A stretch of DNA of 40,907 nucleotides from JBHEMK01 sp046262635 (GTDB taxonomy: Bacteria; Actinomycetota; Thermoleophilia; Gaiellales; Gaiellaceae): positions 1 through 40,907 of the forward strand of contig JBHEMK010000104.1 of NCBI GenBank assembly GCA_046262635.1, read 5' to 3'. Below the pieces are notes generated by a model. It was not told the DNA's origin, ran no database searches, and was given only the letters and a program-made list of their open reading frames with translations. Positions 7,634 to 14,976 of the stretch are shown piece by piece. The first letter of the stretch is position 1; each line of letters begins with the position of its first letter. The position numbers and the translations under genes were made by a program.

Positions 7634-8363
7634 GCGAATCGCGGTCATCTCCGACATTCACGCAAATCTGCACGCTCTTGAGGCGGCGCTCGCCGTGATC
7701 GACGCCGAGGGCGTCGACGCCGTCTGGTGCCTCGGCGATACGGTCGGCTACGGTCCGAGGCCGAGCGAGTGCTGCGACCTCGTCGCCGAGCGGGTCGAGC
7801 TCTGCCTCGCCGGCAACCACGATCTCGTCGTGCTCGGCTCCCTCGACATCTCCGACTTCTCCGGCGAAGCGGCCGCAGCGGCGAAATGGACGCGCACGGT
7901 GCTGACCGAGCAGGCGCGCGCCTTCCTCGCCCGGCTGGAGCCGAGAGGCGCCCGAGACGGCGTGGAGCTCTTCCACGCGAGTGCACGCGACCCGGTCTGG
8001 GAATACGTCCTGAGCGAGGAGGTCGCCTGGTCAACCCTCCGCGCAACGAGCGCCCGCCTGGTGCTCGTCGGGCACAGCCACGTGGCGCTTGACGTGTGCG
8101 ACCGAGAGGACGCGGGCGTCGCCGGCGGCCTCGCGCCCGCGGGAACCGAGGTCGAACTCGCCGGCAAGCGCTGGCTCCTCAACCCGGGTTCCGTCGGCCA
8201 GCCCCGCGACGGCGACCCGCGTGCGGCGTGGCTGCTGCTCGACTTCGAGGCGGGGATTGCCTCGTTCAGACGCGTCGACTACGCGATTCCGACAACCCAG
8301 AAGGAGATCCGCGACGCGGGCCTGCCCGGCTCACTCGCATCGCGGTTGTCGCGCGGGGAATAG
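7632..8363 (+). CDS. metallophosphoesterase (YfcE/DUF2437-like calcineurin fold)
   Basis: 243 aa. Binuclear metal phosphoesterase; all five motifs are visible: SDIHANLHALEA, GDTVGYGP, GNHD, VGHSH (LVLVGHSHV) and the family-typical NPGSVGQPRDGDPRAAW. The substrate is unknown; relatives act on phosphodiesters or phosphoproteins. ATG 7632 is chosen because MRIAVISDIHAN is the standard family start; the open frame extends upstream only as a shadow. It is divergent from the M48 gene, the two ATGs sharing the CATG at 7631-7634. It is convergent with the sigma factor gene beyond a bidirectional hairpin. Confidence 0.93.
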   Translation: MRIAVISDIHANLHALEAALAVIDAEGVDAVWCLGDTVGYGPRPSECCDLVAERVELCLAGNHDLVVLGSLDISDFSGEAAAAAKWTRTVLTEQARAFLARLEPRGARDGVELFHASARDPVWEYVLSEEVAWSTLRATSARLVLVGHSHVALDVCDREDAGVAGGLAPAGTEVELAGKRWLLNPGSVGQPRDGDPRAAWLLLDFEAGIASFRRVDYAIPTTQKEIRDAGLPGSLASRLSRGE

Positions 8364-8495
8364 CCCGCCCCGGTGCCTCTCCTCACCTCTGCCGCTCAGG
8401 TCTCTGCCTCGCTTCACGCGGGGATCGGCGCGGCAGGCCGCGCGACGGGACCCGCGGTGCCGGCCGCTTCCGACCCGGCGCGGCAGGCGCGATAC

Positions 8496-8520
8496 GGCCG
8501 CCTGCCTCGTGCGGGCGGCC
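8496..8520. terminator. bidirectional terminator hairpin
   Basis: GGCCGCC (8496-8502) pairs with GGCGGCC (8514-8520) across an 11-nt loop. It lies between two convergent genes (stops at 8363 and 8524), where it could serve both. Confidence 0.4.
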
Positions 8521-8523
8521 AGA

Positions 8524-9120
8524 CTAGGACGCGGGCGCGACGGGCTCTTCGACCGGCCCCGAGGAGGAGCCGAACGTGATCCCTTCGCGGCCGAGCGCCA
8601 GCTGGACTTCCTCCCGGGCCTTGTAAATCCGCCATTTGACGGTGGCGAGCGTGATCTCGAGCGAGTCGGCGATCTCGGTGTAGGAGAGCCCGACGATGTC
8701 CCGCAGGAGCAGGGCCATCTTCAAGTCGACATTGAGGTTCTGAATGGCGCGCCACACCGCGTCGATTGCCTCGATCCGCTCGAACGGTGCATCGACCACC
8801 TCGAGCGGAGGCGCATCCTCGATGTCCATCACCGAGCGTGGCCGGCGCTCGACCGCGCGCAGCTCGTCCAGCACACGGTTCTTCGTCACCTGGAAGAGCC
8901 AGGTCGTGAACTTCGAGCGGAGCGAGAAGCGCGGCAGCCCCTGATAGACGCGGAGGAAGACCTCCTGCGTCAGGTCCTCGGCCAGGACGCGGTCGCCGAC
9001 GAGGCGGAGGATGTAGTTGTAGATCGGCACCTGGTATGCGCGTACGATGATGGAGAAGGCCCGCTCATCTCCTCGCTGTGCCTTCCGCAGGATCCCGAGA
9101 TCAGGTTGCGCCAGTGGCAA
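8524..9120 (-). CDS. ECF-family RNA polymerase sigma factor
   Basis: 198 aa. Sigma70 region 2 spans about 20-95 (ERAFSIIVRAYQVPIYNYI, EDLTQEVFLRVYQGL, KFTTWLFQVTKNRVLDELR). Region 4 is a helix-turn-helix near 135-180 (LLLRDIVGLSYTEIADSLE, TLATVKWRIYKARE). No anti-sigma factor gene adjoins it, which is unusual for this class. The start is TTG 9120, 18 nt after the gpmI stop. TATACT 8 nt before it suggests its own leaderless promoter, so it need not depend on the glycolytic operon. The regulon cannot be inferred. Confidence 0.93.
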   Translation of the reverse strand: MPLAQPDLGILRKAQRGDERAFSIIVRAYQVPIYNYILRLVGDRVLAEDLTQEVFLRVYQGLPRFSLRSKFTTWLFQVTKNRVLDELRAVERRPRSVMDIEDAPPLEVVDAPFERIEAIDAVWRAIQNLNVDLKMALLLRDIVGLSYTEIADSLEITLATVKWRIYKAREEVQLALGREGITFGSSSGPVEEPVAPAS

Positions 9121-9128
9121 GGGGCCGC

Positions 9129-9134
9129 AGTATA
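9129..9134 (-). promoter_or_regulatory. -10 hexamer of the ECF sigma gene
   Basis: TATACT on the minus strand, 8 nt before TTG 9120. It is the closest match to the TATAAT consensus in the window and lies between the gpmI stop and the sigma start. Confidence 0.5.
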
Positions 9135-9138
9135 GCCC

Positions 9139-10581
9139 TCAGATCAGGCTCCGGCCGGTCATTTCCAGGGATTTACGTACGCCTAACAGAGCAAGCGCCG
9201 TGGGTGCGAGATCGGACAGCGCACCGGTGCCCTCGAGAGTCACTCCGGTGTCCGTGATGATGAGCGGCACGGGGTTCGTCGTATGCGCCGTGTGAGGGCT
9301 CACGCCGTCCGGCTCGAGCATCTGCTCGGCGTTGCCGTGATCCGCGGTGACAAGGCAGGCTCCCCCTGCCGCGGCGACCGCGTCGACGACCACGCCGAGG
9401 CAGCGGTCGGCCGTCTCCACCGCCTCGACCACCGCCGGGATGGCTCCGGTGTGGCCGACCATGTCGGGGTTGGCGAAGTTGATCACCGCGAAGCCGTAGC
9501 CCTTGCCGATCTCCTGACGGACGCGGTCGGCGACGGCGTCGGCGGACATCTCGGGCTTGAAGTCGTAGCTCGGAACGTCTCGCGGCGAGGCAACCAGGAC
9601 GCGCGTCTCGCCGGCGAATGCGTCCTCACGGCCGCCGTTGAAGAAGTACGTGACGTGCGCGTACTTCTCGGTCTCGGCGGCGTGGAGCTGGCGGATGTCC
9701 TGCCCGGCGAGTACTTCGGCCATCACCTCCGGGACGAACTGGTCACCGAAGACGACCGGGCAATCGAAGTCCTCCTGGTACCGCGTCATCGTCGTCGTGT
9801 CGACCCCGAGCTCGCGGAGCTTCATCACCAGCTGGCGCGCTCGGTCCGGGCGGAAGTTGAAGAAGATCACGGCGTCACGTGCCGGGTCGAGCCGCGGGCG
9901 CCCGGCGATGACCGTCGGGACGATGAACTCGTCGGTGATCCCGGCCGCGTAGCTCTGCCGGATGACCTCGAGCGGATCGGATGCTTGCGCCCCCGCGCCC
10001 GCGACGAGCGCGTCCAGAGCAAGCTGTGTCCGGTCCCAGCGCTTGTCTCGATCCATCGCGTAGTAGCGGCCCGCCACCGTTGCGATCCGGTCGGCCGGCA
10101 GCCGGGCGAAGTCAGCGATCGCGGAACGCGGCGACACGTCCCGGCCGTCCGTGAACGCGTGGATCCACGTCCTCTCCGGCGCGAATCGAAGCAGAGCCTG
10201 CAGGTGCTCGAGATGGGAGTGGACGCCGCCGCGGGAGACGAGTCCGAGCAGGTGGACGCGCTCGCCGCGCTCGAAGGCCGACCTGAGCACCGGGTTCTCG
10301 TAGAGCGAGCCGTCCTCGACCGCCCTGTTCACGCGCATCAGATCCTGGAGGAGGATCCGGCCGGACCCGATCGTCAGGTGGCCCACCTCCGAATTGCCCA
10401 TCTGGCCGGGCGGCAGGCCGACTGCCTCGCCGGAGGCCTCGAGCAGTGCATGGGGATAGGCCGCCCAGAGCCGGTCGAACACGGGCGTGCTGGCGAGCTC
10501 GACCGCATTGCCCGGGCCCGGGGGGGCCACCCCCCAGCCGTCCAGGATGACGAGCGCTACGAGCGGGACGCGGCCCGGCAA
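9139..10581 (-). CDS. gpmI: 2,3-bisphosphoglycerate-independent phosphoglycerate mutase
   Basis: 480 aa. Interconverts 3- and 2-phosphoglycerate through a phosphoserine intermediate, Mn-dependent, alkaline phosphatase superfamily. Seen: VILDGWG with metal Asp14, QMGNSEVGH with nucleophile Ser64, ATVAGRYYAMDRDKRWDR, and near the C-terminus VTADHGNAEQM and HTAHTTNPVP. It is slightly shorter than the usual 510. The only reasonable start is TTG 10581, inside tpiA (25-nt overlap), so translation is probably coupled. Last gene of the whiA-gap-pgk-tpiA-gpmI block; the tpiA-gpmI order provides consecutive glycolytic enzymes. Confidence 0.96.
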   Translation of the reverse strand: MPGRVPLVALVILDGWGVAPPGPGNAVELASTPVFDRLWAAYPHALLEASGEAVGLPPGQMGNSEVGHLTIGSGRILLQDLMRVNRAVEDGSLYENPVLRSAFERGERVHLLGLVSRGGVHSHLEHLQALLRFAPERTWIHAFTDGRDVSPRSAIADFARLPADRIATVAGRYYAMDRDKRWDRTQLALDALVAGAGAQASDPLEVIRQSYAAGITDEFIVPTVIAGRPRLDPARDAVIFFNFRPDRARQLVMKLRELGVDTTTMTRYQEDFDCPVVFGDQFVPEVMAEVLAGQDIRQLHAAETEKYAHVTYFFNGGREDAFAGETRVLVASPRDVPSYDFKPEMSADAVADRVRQEIGKGYGFAVINFANPDMVGHTGAIPAVVEAVETADRCLGVVVDAVAAAGGACLVTADHGNAEQMLEPDGVSPHTAHTTNPVPLIITDTGVTLEGTGALSDLAPTALALLGVRKSLEMTGRSLI

Positions 10582-11249
10582 ATCTCGGCGAACGGTTCGG
10601 GTTCCAGGGAGGCGCCGCCGACGAGCGCGCCGTCGACGTCGGGCTGGGCGAGCAGCTCGGCGGCGTTGTCCGGCTTGACCGAGCCGCCGTACAGCACCGG
10701 CCGGTCAAGGATCGACTTGATGTGGGCATGCGCCTCCTGGGCCAGCTCGGGGGTGGCCGTCTTCCCCGTGCCGATCGCCCAGACGGGCTCGTAGGCGACG
10801 ACGAGCCGCTCGTGTGCGCCGAGTGCCTGCCTGATCACCTCGGTCTGCAGGCGCAGGATGAACTCGGTCTGGCCCGATTCTCGCTCCTCCTGGGACTCGC
10901 CGACGCAGGCGATCACGCGTAGCCCTGCCTCGACTGCGGCCGCAGCTCGCCGGGCGACCGTCTCGTCGGTCTCGCCGAAGTGCTGCCGCCGCTCGGAATG
11001 GCCGACGATCGCACCCGTGACGCCGAGCTCCAGCAGCATCGAGACGGAGATCTCGCCTGTGAATGCCCCCTCGGCCGCCCAGTGGACGTTCTGCGCGTAG
11101 ACAGTCGCACCGCTCTCGACCGCCGCGGCGAGGGAAACGTACGGCGGACAGATGACCACGTCGACTCCCTCTGGCGGTGCGAAGGCCGCGAGGAACTCCA
11201 GCGTGGCAGAGGGCCCCTTGAACATCTTCCAGTTGCCGGCGATCAGCAT
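10557..11249 (-). CDS. tpiA: triosephosphate isomerase
   Basis: 230 aa. Interconverts dihydroxyacetone phosphate and glyceraldehyde-3-phosphate. TIM barrel with Lys8 in AGNWKMFK, His84 in IVGHSERR and catalytic Glu154 in AYEPVWAIGTG; the phosphate-binding GGSVKPDN is also present. The ATG overlaps the pgk stop by one base (TGATG), giving tight coupling. At 230 residues it is on the short side of 245-260, with the usual core intact. The long upstream extension of the open frame is a shadow of pgk. Confidence 0.96.
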   Translation of the reverse strand: MLIAGNWKMFKGPSATLEFLAAFAPPEGVDVVICPPYVSLAAAVESGATVYAQNVHWAAEGAFTGEISVSMLLELGVTGAIVGHSERRQHFGETDETVARRAAAAVEAGLRVIACVGESQEERESGQTEFILRLQTEVIRQALGAHERLVVAYEPVWAIGTGKTATPELAQEAHAHIKSILDRPVLYGGSVKPDNAAELLAQPDVDGALVGGASLEPEPFAEICRAASRS

Positions 11250-12325
11250 CACCCGGACGGTATCCCGCCGACGCCAGGGAGTTCCTTGCCTTCGAGCAGC
11301 TCGAGGGAGGCGCCGCCTCCCGTCGAGACCCAGGAGACCCGGTGGGCGAGCCCGAGCTCGTTGAGGGCGCGGACCGAGTCGGCGCCGCCGACCACGGAAA
11401 ACGCGGGGGCGGAGGCGACAGCCTCGGCGACCGCTCGCGTTCCGTCGGCGAAGCGCGGCCACTCGAAGACCCCCATCGGGCCGTTCCAGAAGATCGTCTT
11501 CGCACGCCGAATGTCGCCGGCGAAGCGCTCCCGCGTCCGCGGGCCGATGTCGAGGCCGAGCCAGCCGTCCGGCAGCTGGTCGTAGGTGTAGACGCCGGCC
11601 TCCGCATCCGCCTCGAATGCCGCTGCGCCGACGACCTCGGTGGGCAGCTCGACCGGAAAATCGAGCGGGTTCTCAGCCCGCAGCTGCTCGGCCATCTTGC
11701 CGCCGACGAGCACGGTGTCTGCGCGGCCGCCGAGCTGCCGCAGCACGCCGAGCTTGTCGTCCACCTTCGCGCCGCCGCAGACGAGGACGAACGGTCGCTC
11801 GACATCGCCGAGGAGCTTCCCGAGCTCCGCCAGCTCCCGTTCGAGCAGGAGCCCCGCGTAGGCAGGCAGCAGATGCGCGACCGCCTCGGTCGAGGCGTGC
11901 GCGCGGTGAGCCGAGCCGAAGGCGTCGTTCACGTAGACCTGGCAGCCATCGGCGAGCTCGCGGGCGAAGCCCTCGTCGTTCGCGGTCTCCCGCGGGTCGA
12001 AGCGGACGTTCTCGAGCACGCGGAGGCGATCGTCCGGCAGCAGCTCCCTCAGCCGCTCCGCCACCGGCGCCATCGCCAAGGCCGAATCCTTGCCCTTGGG
12101 CCTGCCGAGGTGCGAGCAGACACGTACCTCCTTCGCACCGCGGGCGAGCAGCAGCTCCAGGGTCGGAAGCGAGGCCCGGATCCGCGTGTCGTCCGCTACC
12201 TGCCCCTTCTCGAGCGGAACGTTCAGATCAGACCGGACGAGCACGACGGTGCCTGCGACGTCGGCGTCGCGGACGGAACGCGGCTGCCTCAGAGCAGCTT
12301 CCCGATCAGGTCGACGAGCCGGCAC
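11249..12325 (-). CDS. pgk: phosphoglycerate kinase
   Basis: About 358 aa. Transfers phosphate from 1,3-bisphosphoglycerate to ADP. Visible blocks are VLVRSDLNVPLEKG, SHLGRPKG, LENVRFDPRE, FVLVCGGAKVDDKLGVL, FWNGPMGVFE and STGGGASLELLEG. The start is problematic. Homology suggests translation should begin 3-5 residues before SVRDADVAG, but no ATG/GTG/TTG is there; the only codon is CTG 12292, overlapping the gap stop. The nearest standard start is GTG 12325, which gives an unusual 15-residue N-terminal addition and a 37-nt overlap with gap. Coupled to both gap and tpiA. Short for the family (usually about 390). Confidence 0.93.
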   Translation of the reverse strand: MPARRPDREAALRQPRSVRDADVAGTVVLVRSDLNVPLEKGQVADDTRIRASLPTLELLLARGAKEVRVCSHLGRPKGKDSALAMAPVAERLRELLPDDRLRVLENVRFDPRETANDEGFARELADGCQVYVNDAFGSAHRAHASTEAVAHLLPAYAGLLLERELAELGKLLGDVERPFVLVCGGAKVDDKLGVLRQLGGRADTVLVGGKMAEQLRAENPLDFPVELPTEVVGAAAFEADAEAGVYTYDQLPDGWLGLDIGPRTRERFAGDIRRAKTIFWNGPMGVFEWPRFADGTRAVAEAVASAPAFSVVGGADSVRALNELGLAHRVSWVSTGGGASLELLEGKELPGVGGIPSG

Positions 12326-13290
12326 GAGTACCCCCACTCGTTGTCGTACCACCCAAAGACCTTGGCCATCGTCCCGTTGACCATCGTCAGCTCGCTGTCG
12401 AAGACGCACGAATACGACGAGCCCCGGACGTCGGTCGAGACGAGCGCCTCGTCCGAGAACTGGAGGATGCCCTCGTAGTTAGCTCGGTCGGCCGCGCCTC
12501 GATAGGCCTCGACGACGTCCGCGACGCTCACCTCGCGCCCGAGTCGGACGACGAGGTCGACGACCGACCCGGTCGGCACCGGCGCGCGCATCGACATCCC
12601 GTCGACCTTGCCCTTGAGCTCCGGCATCACGAGTCCGATCGCGCGGGCCGCACCGGTCGACGTCGGGATCAGGTTGATCGCGGCCGCGCGGGCTCGCCGC
12701 AGATCCTTGTGCGGCAGATCGAGAATCTGCTGATCGTTCGTGTAGGCGTGGATCGTGGTCATGAAGCCCTGCTCGATCGTGAACGTGTCGTGGAGCACCT
12801 TGGCGAGCGGCGCGACGCAGTTTGTCGTGCAGGAGGCGTTTGAGATTACGTGGTGCTGCGCCGGGTCGTAGTCGCCGTCATTGACGCCGAGCACGAGGGT
12901 GATGTCCGGACCCGTCGCCGGGGCGGAGATCACGACCTTCTTCGCGCCCGCGTCGATGTGCGCTTGCGCCTTGTCCCGGTCTGTGAAGAACCCGGTCGAC
13001 TCGAGCACGACCTCCACGCCGAGCTCGCCCCAGGGCAGCGCCGCCGGCTCGCGCTCGGCCAGCATCGTCAGCTCGTGGCCGTCGACCATGATCGCGCCGT
13101 CACCGGCCTTGACCTCCATATCCAGTCTCCCGAGCACCGAGTCGTGCTTGAGCAGGTGCGCCATCGTCTTCGCGTCGCCCAGGTCGTTCAGTGCCACGAC
13201 CTCGAAGTCGCCGCCCCGCTGCAGGTGGGAGCGAAGGAAGTTCCGCCCGATCCGCCCGAAGCCGTTGATCCCCACCTTCGTCGTCGCCAT
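12289..13290 (-). CDS. gap: glyceraldehyde-3-phosphate dehydrogenase, type I
   Basis: 333 aa, normal length. NAD-dependent phosphorylating GAPDH. N-terminal Rossmann signature KVGINGFGRIGRNFLR, catalytic Cys154 in SNASCTTNC, phosphate-site HAYTNDQQILD and STGAARAIG, C-terminal WYDNEWGYSCRLVDL. Start ATG 13290 has CTGGAGG about 11 nt upstream; the longer open frame (from 13461) is not family-like. A 246-bp gap separates it from whiA and holds a possible promoter. First of four tightly packed glycolytic genes. Confidence 0.97.
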   Translation of the reverse strand: MATTKVGINGFGRIGRNFLRSHLQRGGDFEVVALNDLGDAKTMAHLLKHDSVLGRLDMEVKAGDGAIMVDGHELTMLAEREPAALPWGELGVEVVLESTGFFTDRDKAQAHIDAGAKKVVISAPATGPDITLVLGVNDGDYDPAQHHVISNASCTTNCVAPLAKVLHDTFTIEQGFMTTIHAYTNDQQILDLPHKDLRRARAAAINLIPTSTGAARAIGLVMPELKGKVDGMSMRAPVPTGSVVDLVVRLGREVSVADVVEAYRGAADRANYEGILQFSDEALVSTDVRGSSYSCVFDSELTMVNGTMAKVFGWYDNEWGYSCRLVDLIGKLL

Positions 13291-13324
13291 GCTCGTGCCG
13301 CCTCCAGGTCGATGTCCGCAGGCG

Positions 13325-13330
13325 AGTCTA
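13325..13330 (-). promoter_or_regulatory. possible -10 hexamer of the gap operon
   Basis: TAGACT on the minus strand about 35 nt before ATG 13290, leaving room for a leader with the CTGGAGG ribosome binding site. No convincing -35 was found. Confidence 0.35.
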
Positions 13331-13536
13331 GTCAGGCAGGCCCCGCGGCGGATCAAGTGGCGGGCCGGAGGGGAAGCTCCGAGGACGACCTCCCCCTCCG
13401 GTTGAACCACGCTCAGGACCGTGGCGACGGACGGGGTCTGAATCCATCGCCGGACGAGCACGGACCCGCCAGGTTCGAGTATGACTCACTCGCCTGCGCG
13501 CGCCTAGCGTTCTTTTCAAACCCGCGTCCGCCCCGC

Positions 13537-14457
13537 TTATGGCTCTGCGAGCTGCTGGAGCTTGCGCAGTCGGCGGTAGGCCGAGGCTTTCGTCGCGGGT
13601 GGGTCGCACTTGCGGGCGAGCTCGCGCAGCGAGAGCGTCGGGTGGCGCAGACGCAGGTCGGCGAGCTCGCGCAGTTGCGGCGGCAGCTGCTCGAGTCGTC
13701 CCGCCTCCCGCAGCCGGCGCACGGCCTGCGTCTGCGCGTGGGCGGCGCGGCTCGAGCGGACGAGATTCGCGTGATCTGCGTTGGCGAGCCGGCTCGCGCT
13801 CGAGCGCGTGGCCGCGACGACGGAGCGCTCCTCGAGCGCAAGCACGACGTCGTCTGCGCCGGCGGCGCCGAGGACGTCGACGATCGTCTCCGCGCCCTTC
13901 GTGTAGGCGGCGGCGTAACGGGCGCGGTCGACGACGCGCAGCCGCGCGCCCTCCTGCGCAGCGACCGCGGCCACGAACTCGGCGCCGGCCCGGCCCGCGG
14001 CGCGGATCTCGAGGTGCGGGTCGCGCGGCCCGCTGAGAGAGCCGCTCCCGAGCAGCGCCCCGCGGAGATAGGCACCGCGGCAGCAGCCCCGGCCGACGAC
14101 CCGCTTGGGCGGGTGCTCGAGCGGCCGGTGCCACGCGTCGAGCACGCCGGCGGCGTGCAGGAGCCGCAGTGTGTCCGGGCAGCCCGGAACGTGAAGCTGG
14201 AAGCGCATCCCCCGGTCGAACGCCGGCCGCCGGTAGGTGCGGATCTCGGACTCGATCCCGAGCGCGCGCAGCAGGCTGAAGGCCCGGCGCGCGACCGCGG
14301 AGCTGACGACGTCGACGTGGACGGAGACCTGGCCACGCCCCCGCAGGTGGACCGAACCGGCGGCGTGAAAGAGTCCGGAGAGTTCGGCCAAACGGTCGCA
14401 GTCGCGCGTCGGAGCGATCGAGGCGAGTTCGTCGCGAAGGTCCTCAGAGAGCGGCAC
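13537..14457 (-). CDS. whiA: WhiA-type regulator (DUF199)
   Basis: 306 aa. DNA-binding protein with a degenerate LAGLIDADG homing-endonuclease fold followed by a C-terminal helix-turn-helix; in Streptomyces it works with WhiB in sporulation, in other Gram-positives in division. Seen: LAELSGLFHAAGSVHL, RGCCRGAYLRGALLGSGSL, YTKGAETIVDVLGAAGA, ADHANLVR and, near the C-terminus, LPPQLRELADLRLRHPTLSLRELA. The true start is GTG 14457; a very long open frame continuing to 16638 is a shadow of pruA. It overlaps the end of ogt by 14 nt. The usual upstream partners rapZ and yvcK are absent here. Confidence 0.93.
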   Translation of the reverse strand: MPLSEDLRDELASIAPTRDCDRLAELSGLFHAAGSVHLRGRGQVSVHVDVVSSAVARRAFSLLRALGIESEIRTYRRPAFDRGMRFQLHVPGCPDTLRLLHAAGVLDAWHRPLEHPPKRVVGRGCCRGAYLRGALLGSGSLSGPRDPHLEIRAAGRAGAEFVAAVAAQEGARLRVVDRARYAAAYTKGAETIVDVLGAAGADDVVLALEERSVVAATRSSASRLANADHANLVRSSRAAHAQTQAVRRLREAGRLEQLPPQLRELADLRLRHPTLSLRELARKCDPPATKASAYRRLRKLQQLAEP

Positions 14458-14914
14458 GCTCGAGCTCCAACAGCCGCTTCTTGTAGTCGAGTCCGAGCGC
14501 GCCGTACGAGCCCAGGCCGCCCGAGGCGACGACCCGGTGGCACGGCACGAAGAGGCCGAGCCGGTTGCGCGCGCAGAACGACCCGGCCGCGCGCGCCGCC
14601 CCGGGCGCGCCCGCGAGCGCGGCGAGCTCGCCGTAGGTGACGACCTCCCCGGGCGGCACCGAGCGCAAGGCCCGGGCGCAACGCTCGTGGAACCGCGAGC
14701 CGTAGTCGAGGTCGAGCTCGACGTCGTCGAACGAGGTTGGCGCACCTGCAAAATAGGCCTGCAGCCGTGCGACGAGCGGCTCGTGGCCGCTCTCCGCGTC
14801 GGAAGCCGAGACGTCCCGGCGGGGCAGCTCGTGCCAGACGACCCGGCCGCGCTCGAGCCAGAGCTCGCCCACGCCCCAGCCTTCCGCTTGGTAGGCCACG
14901 CGCCGAACGGCCAC
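14444..14914 (-). CDS. ogt: methylated-DNA--[protein]-cysteine S-methyltransferase
   Basis: 156 aa. Suicide repair protein that takes the methyl group from O6-methylguanine. Active-site VPCHRVV with Cys125, helix-turn-helix VPPGEVVTYGELAALAGAPGAARAAG with the Arg finger region, and RLGLFVPCH preceding. Start GTG 14914 is preceded by TACAGT at 6 nt spacing. It is the first gene of the unit continuing into whiA. Ogt is not a usual whiA neighbour, so this is a local rearrangement. Confidence 0.95.
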   Translation of the reverse strand: MAVRRVAYQAEGWGVGELWLERGRVVWHELPRRDVSASDAESGHEPLVARLQAYFAGAPTSFDDVELDLDYGSRFHERCARALRSVPPGEVVTYGELAALAGAPGAARAAGSFCARNRLGLFVPCHRVVASGGLGSYGALGLDYKKRLLELERAAL

Positions 14915-14920
14915 GACGCG

Positions 14921-14926
14921 ACTGTA
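14921..14926 (-). promoter_or_regulatory. -10 hexamer of ogt-whiA, leaderless type
   Basis: TACAGT on the minus strand, 6 nt before GTG 14914; no Shine-Dalgarno. Confidence 0.5.
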
Positions 14927-14964
14927 CAGGCCCGTCCGCGGCGCGCATGCGGATGCGCCTCTAC

Positions 14965-14970
14965 TACACT
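14965..14970 (+). promoter_or_regulatory. -10 hexamer of pruA, leaderless type
   Basis: TACACT, 6 nt before ATG 14977; no Shine-Dalgarno. The identical hexamer and spacing precede the cyclase gene at 26030. Confidence 0.5.
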
Positions 14971-14976
14971 CGTCGG

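Noticed and set aside
9283..10794. Plus-strand open frame of 503 codons
   Set aside because: Antisense to gpmI; no protein family pattern.
13470..13500. GGTTCGAGT resembling a tRNA T-loop
   Set aside because: Flanking bases do not form the 5-bp T stem and no cloverleaf fits.
12850..14640. Plus-strand open frame of 596 codons
   Set aside because: Antisense to gap and whiA and the spacer between them; low-complexity shadow.
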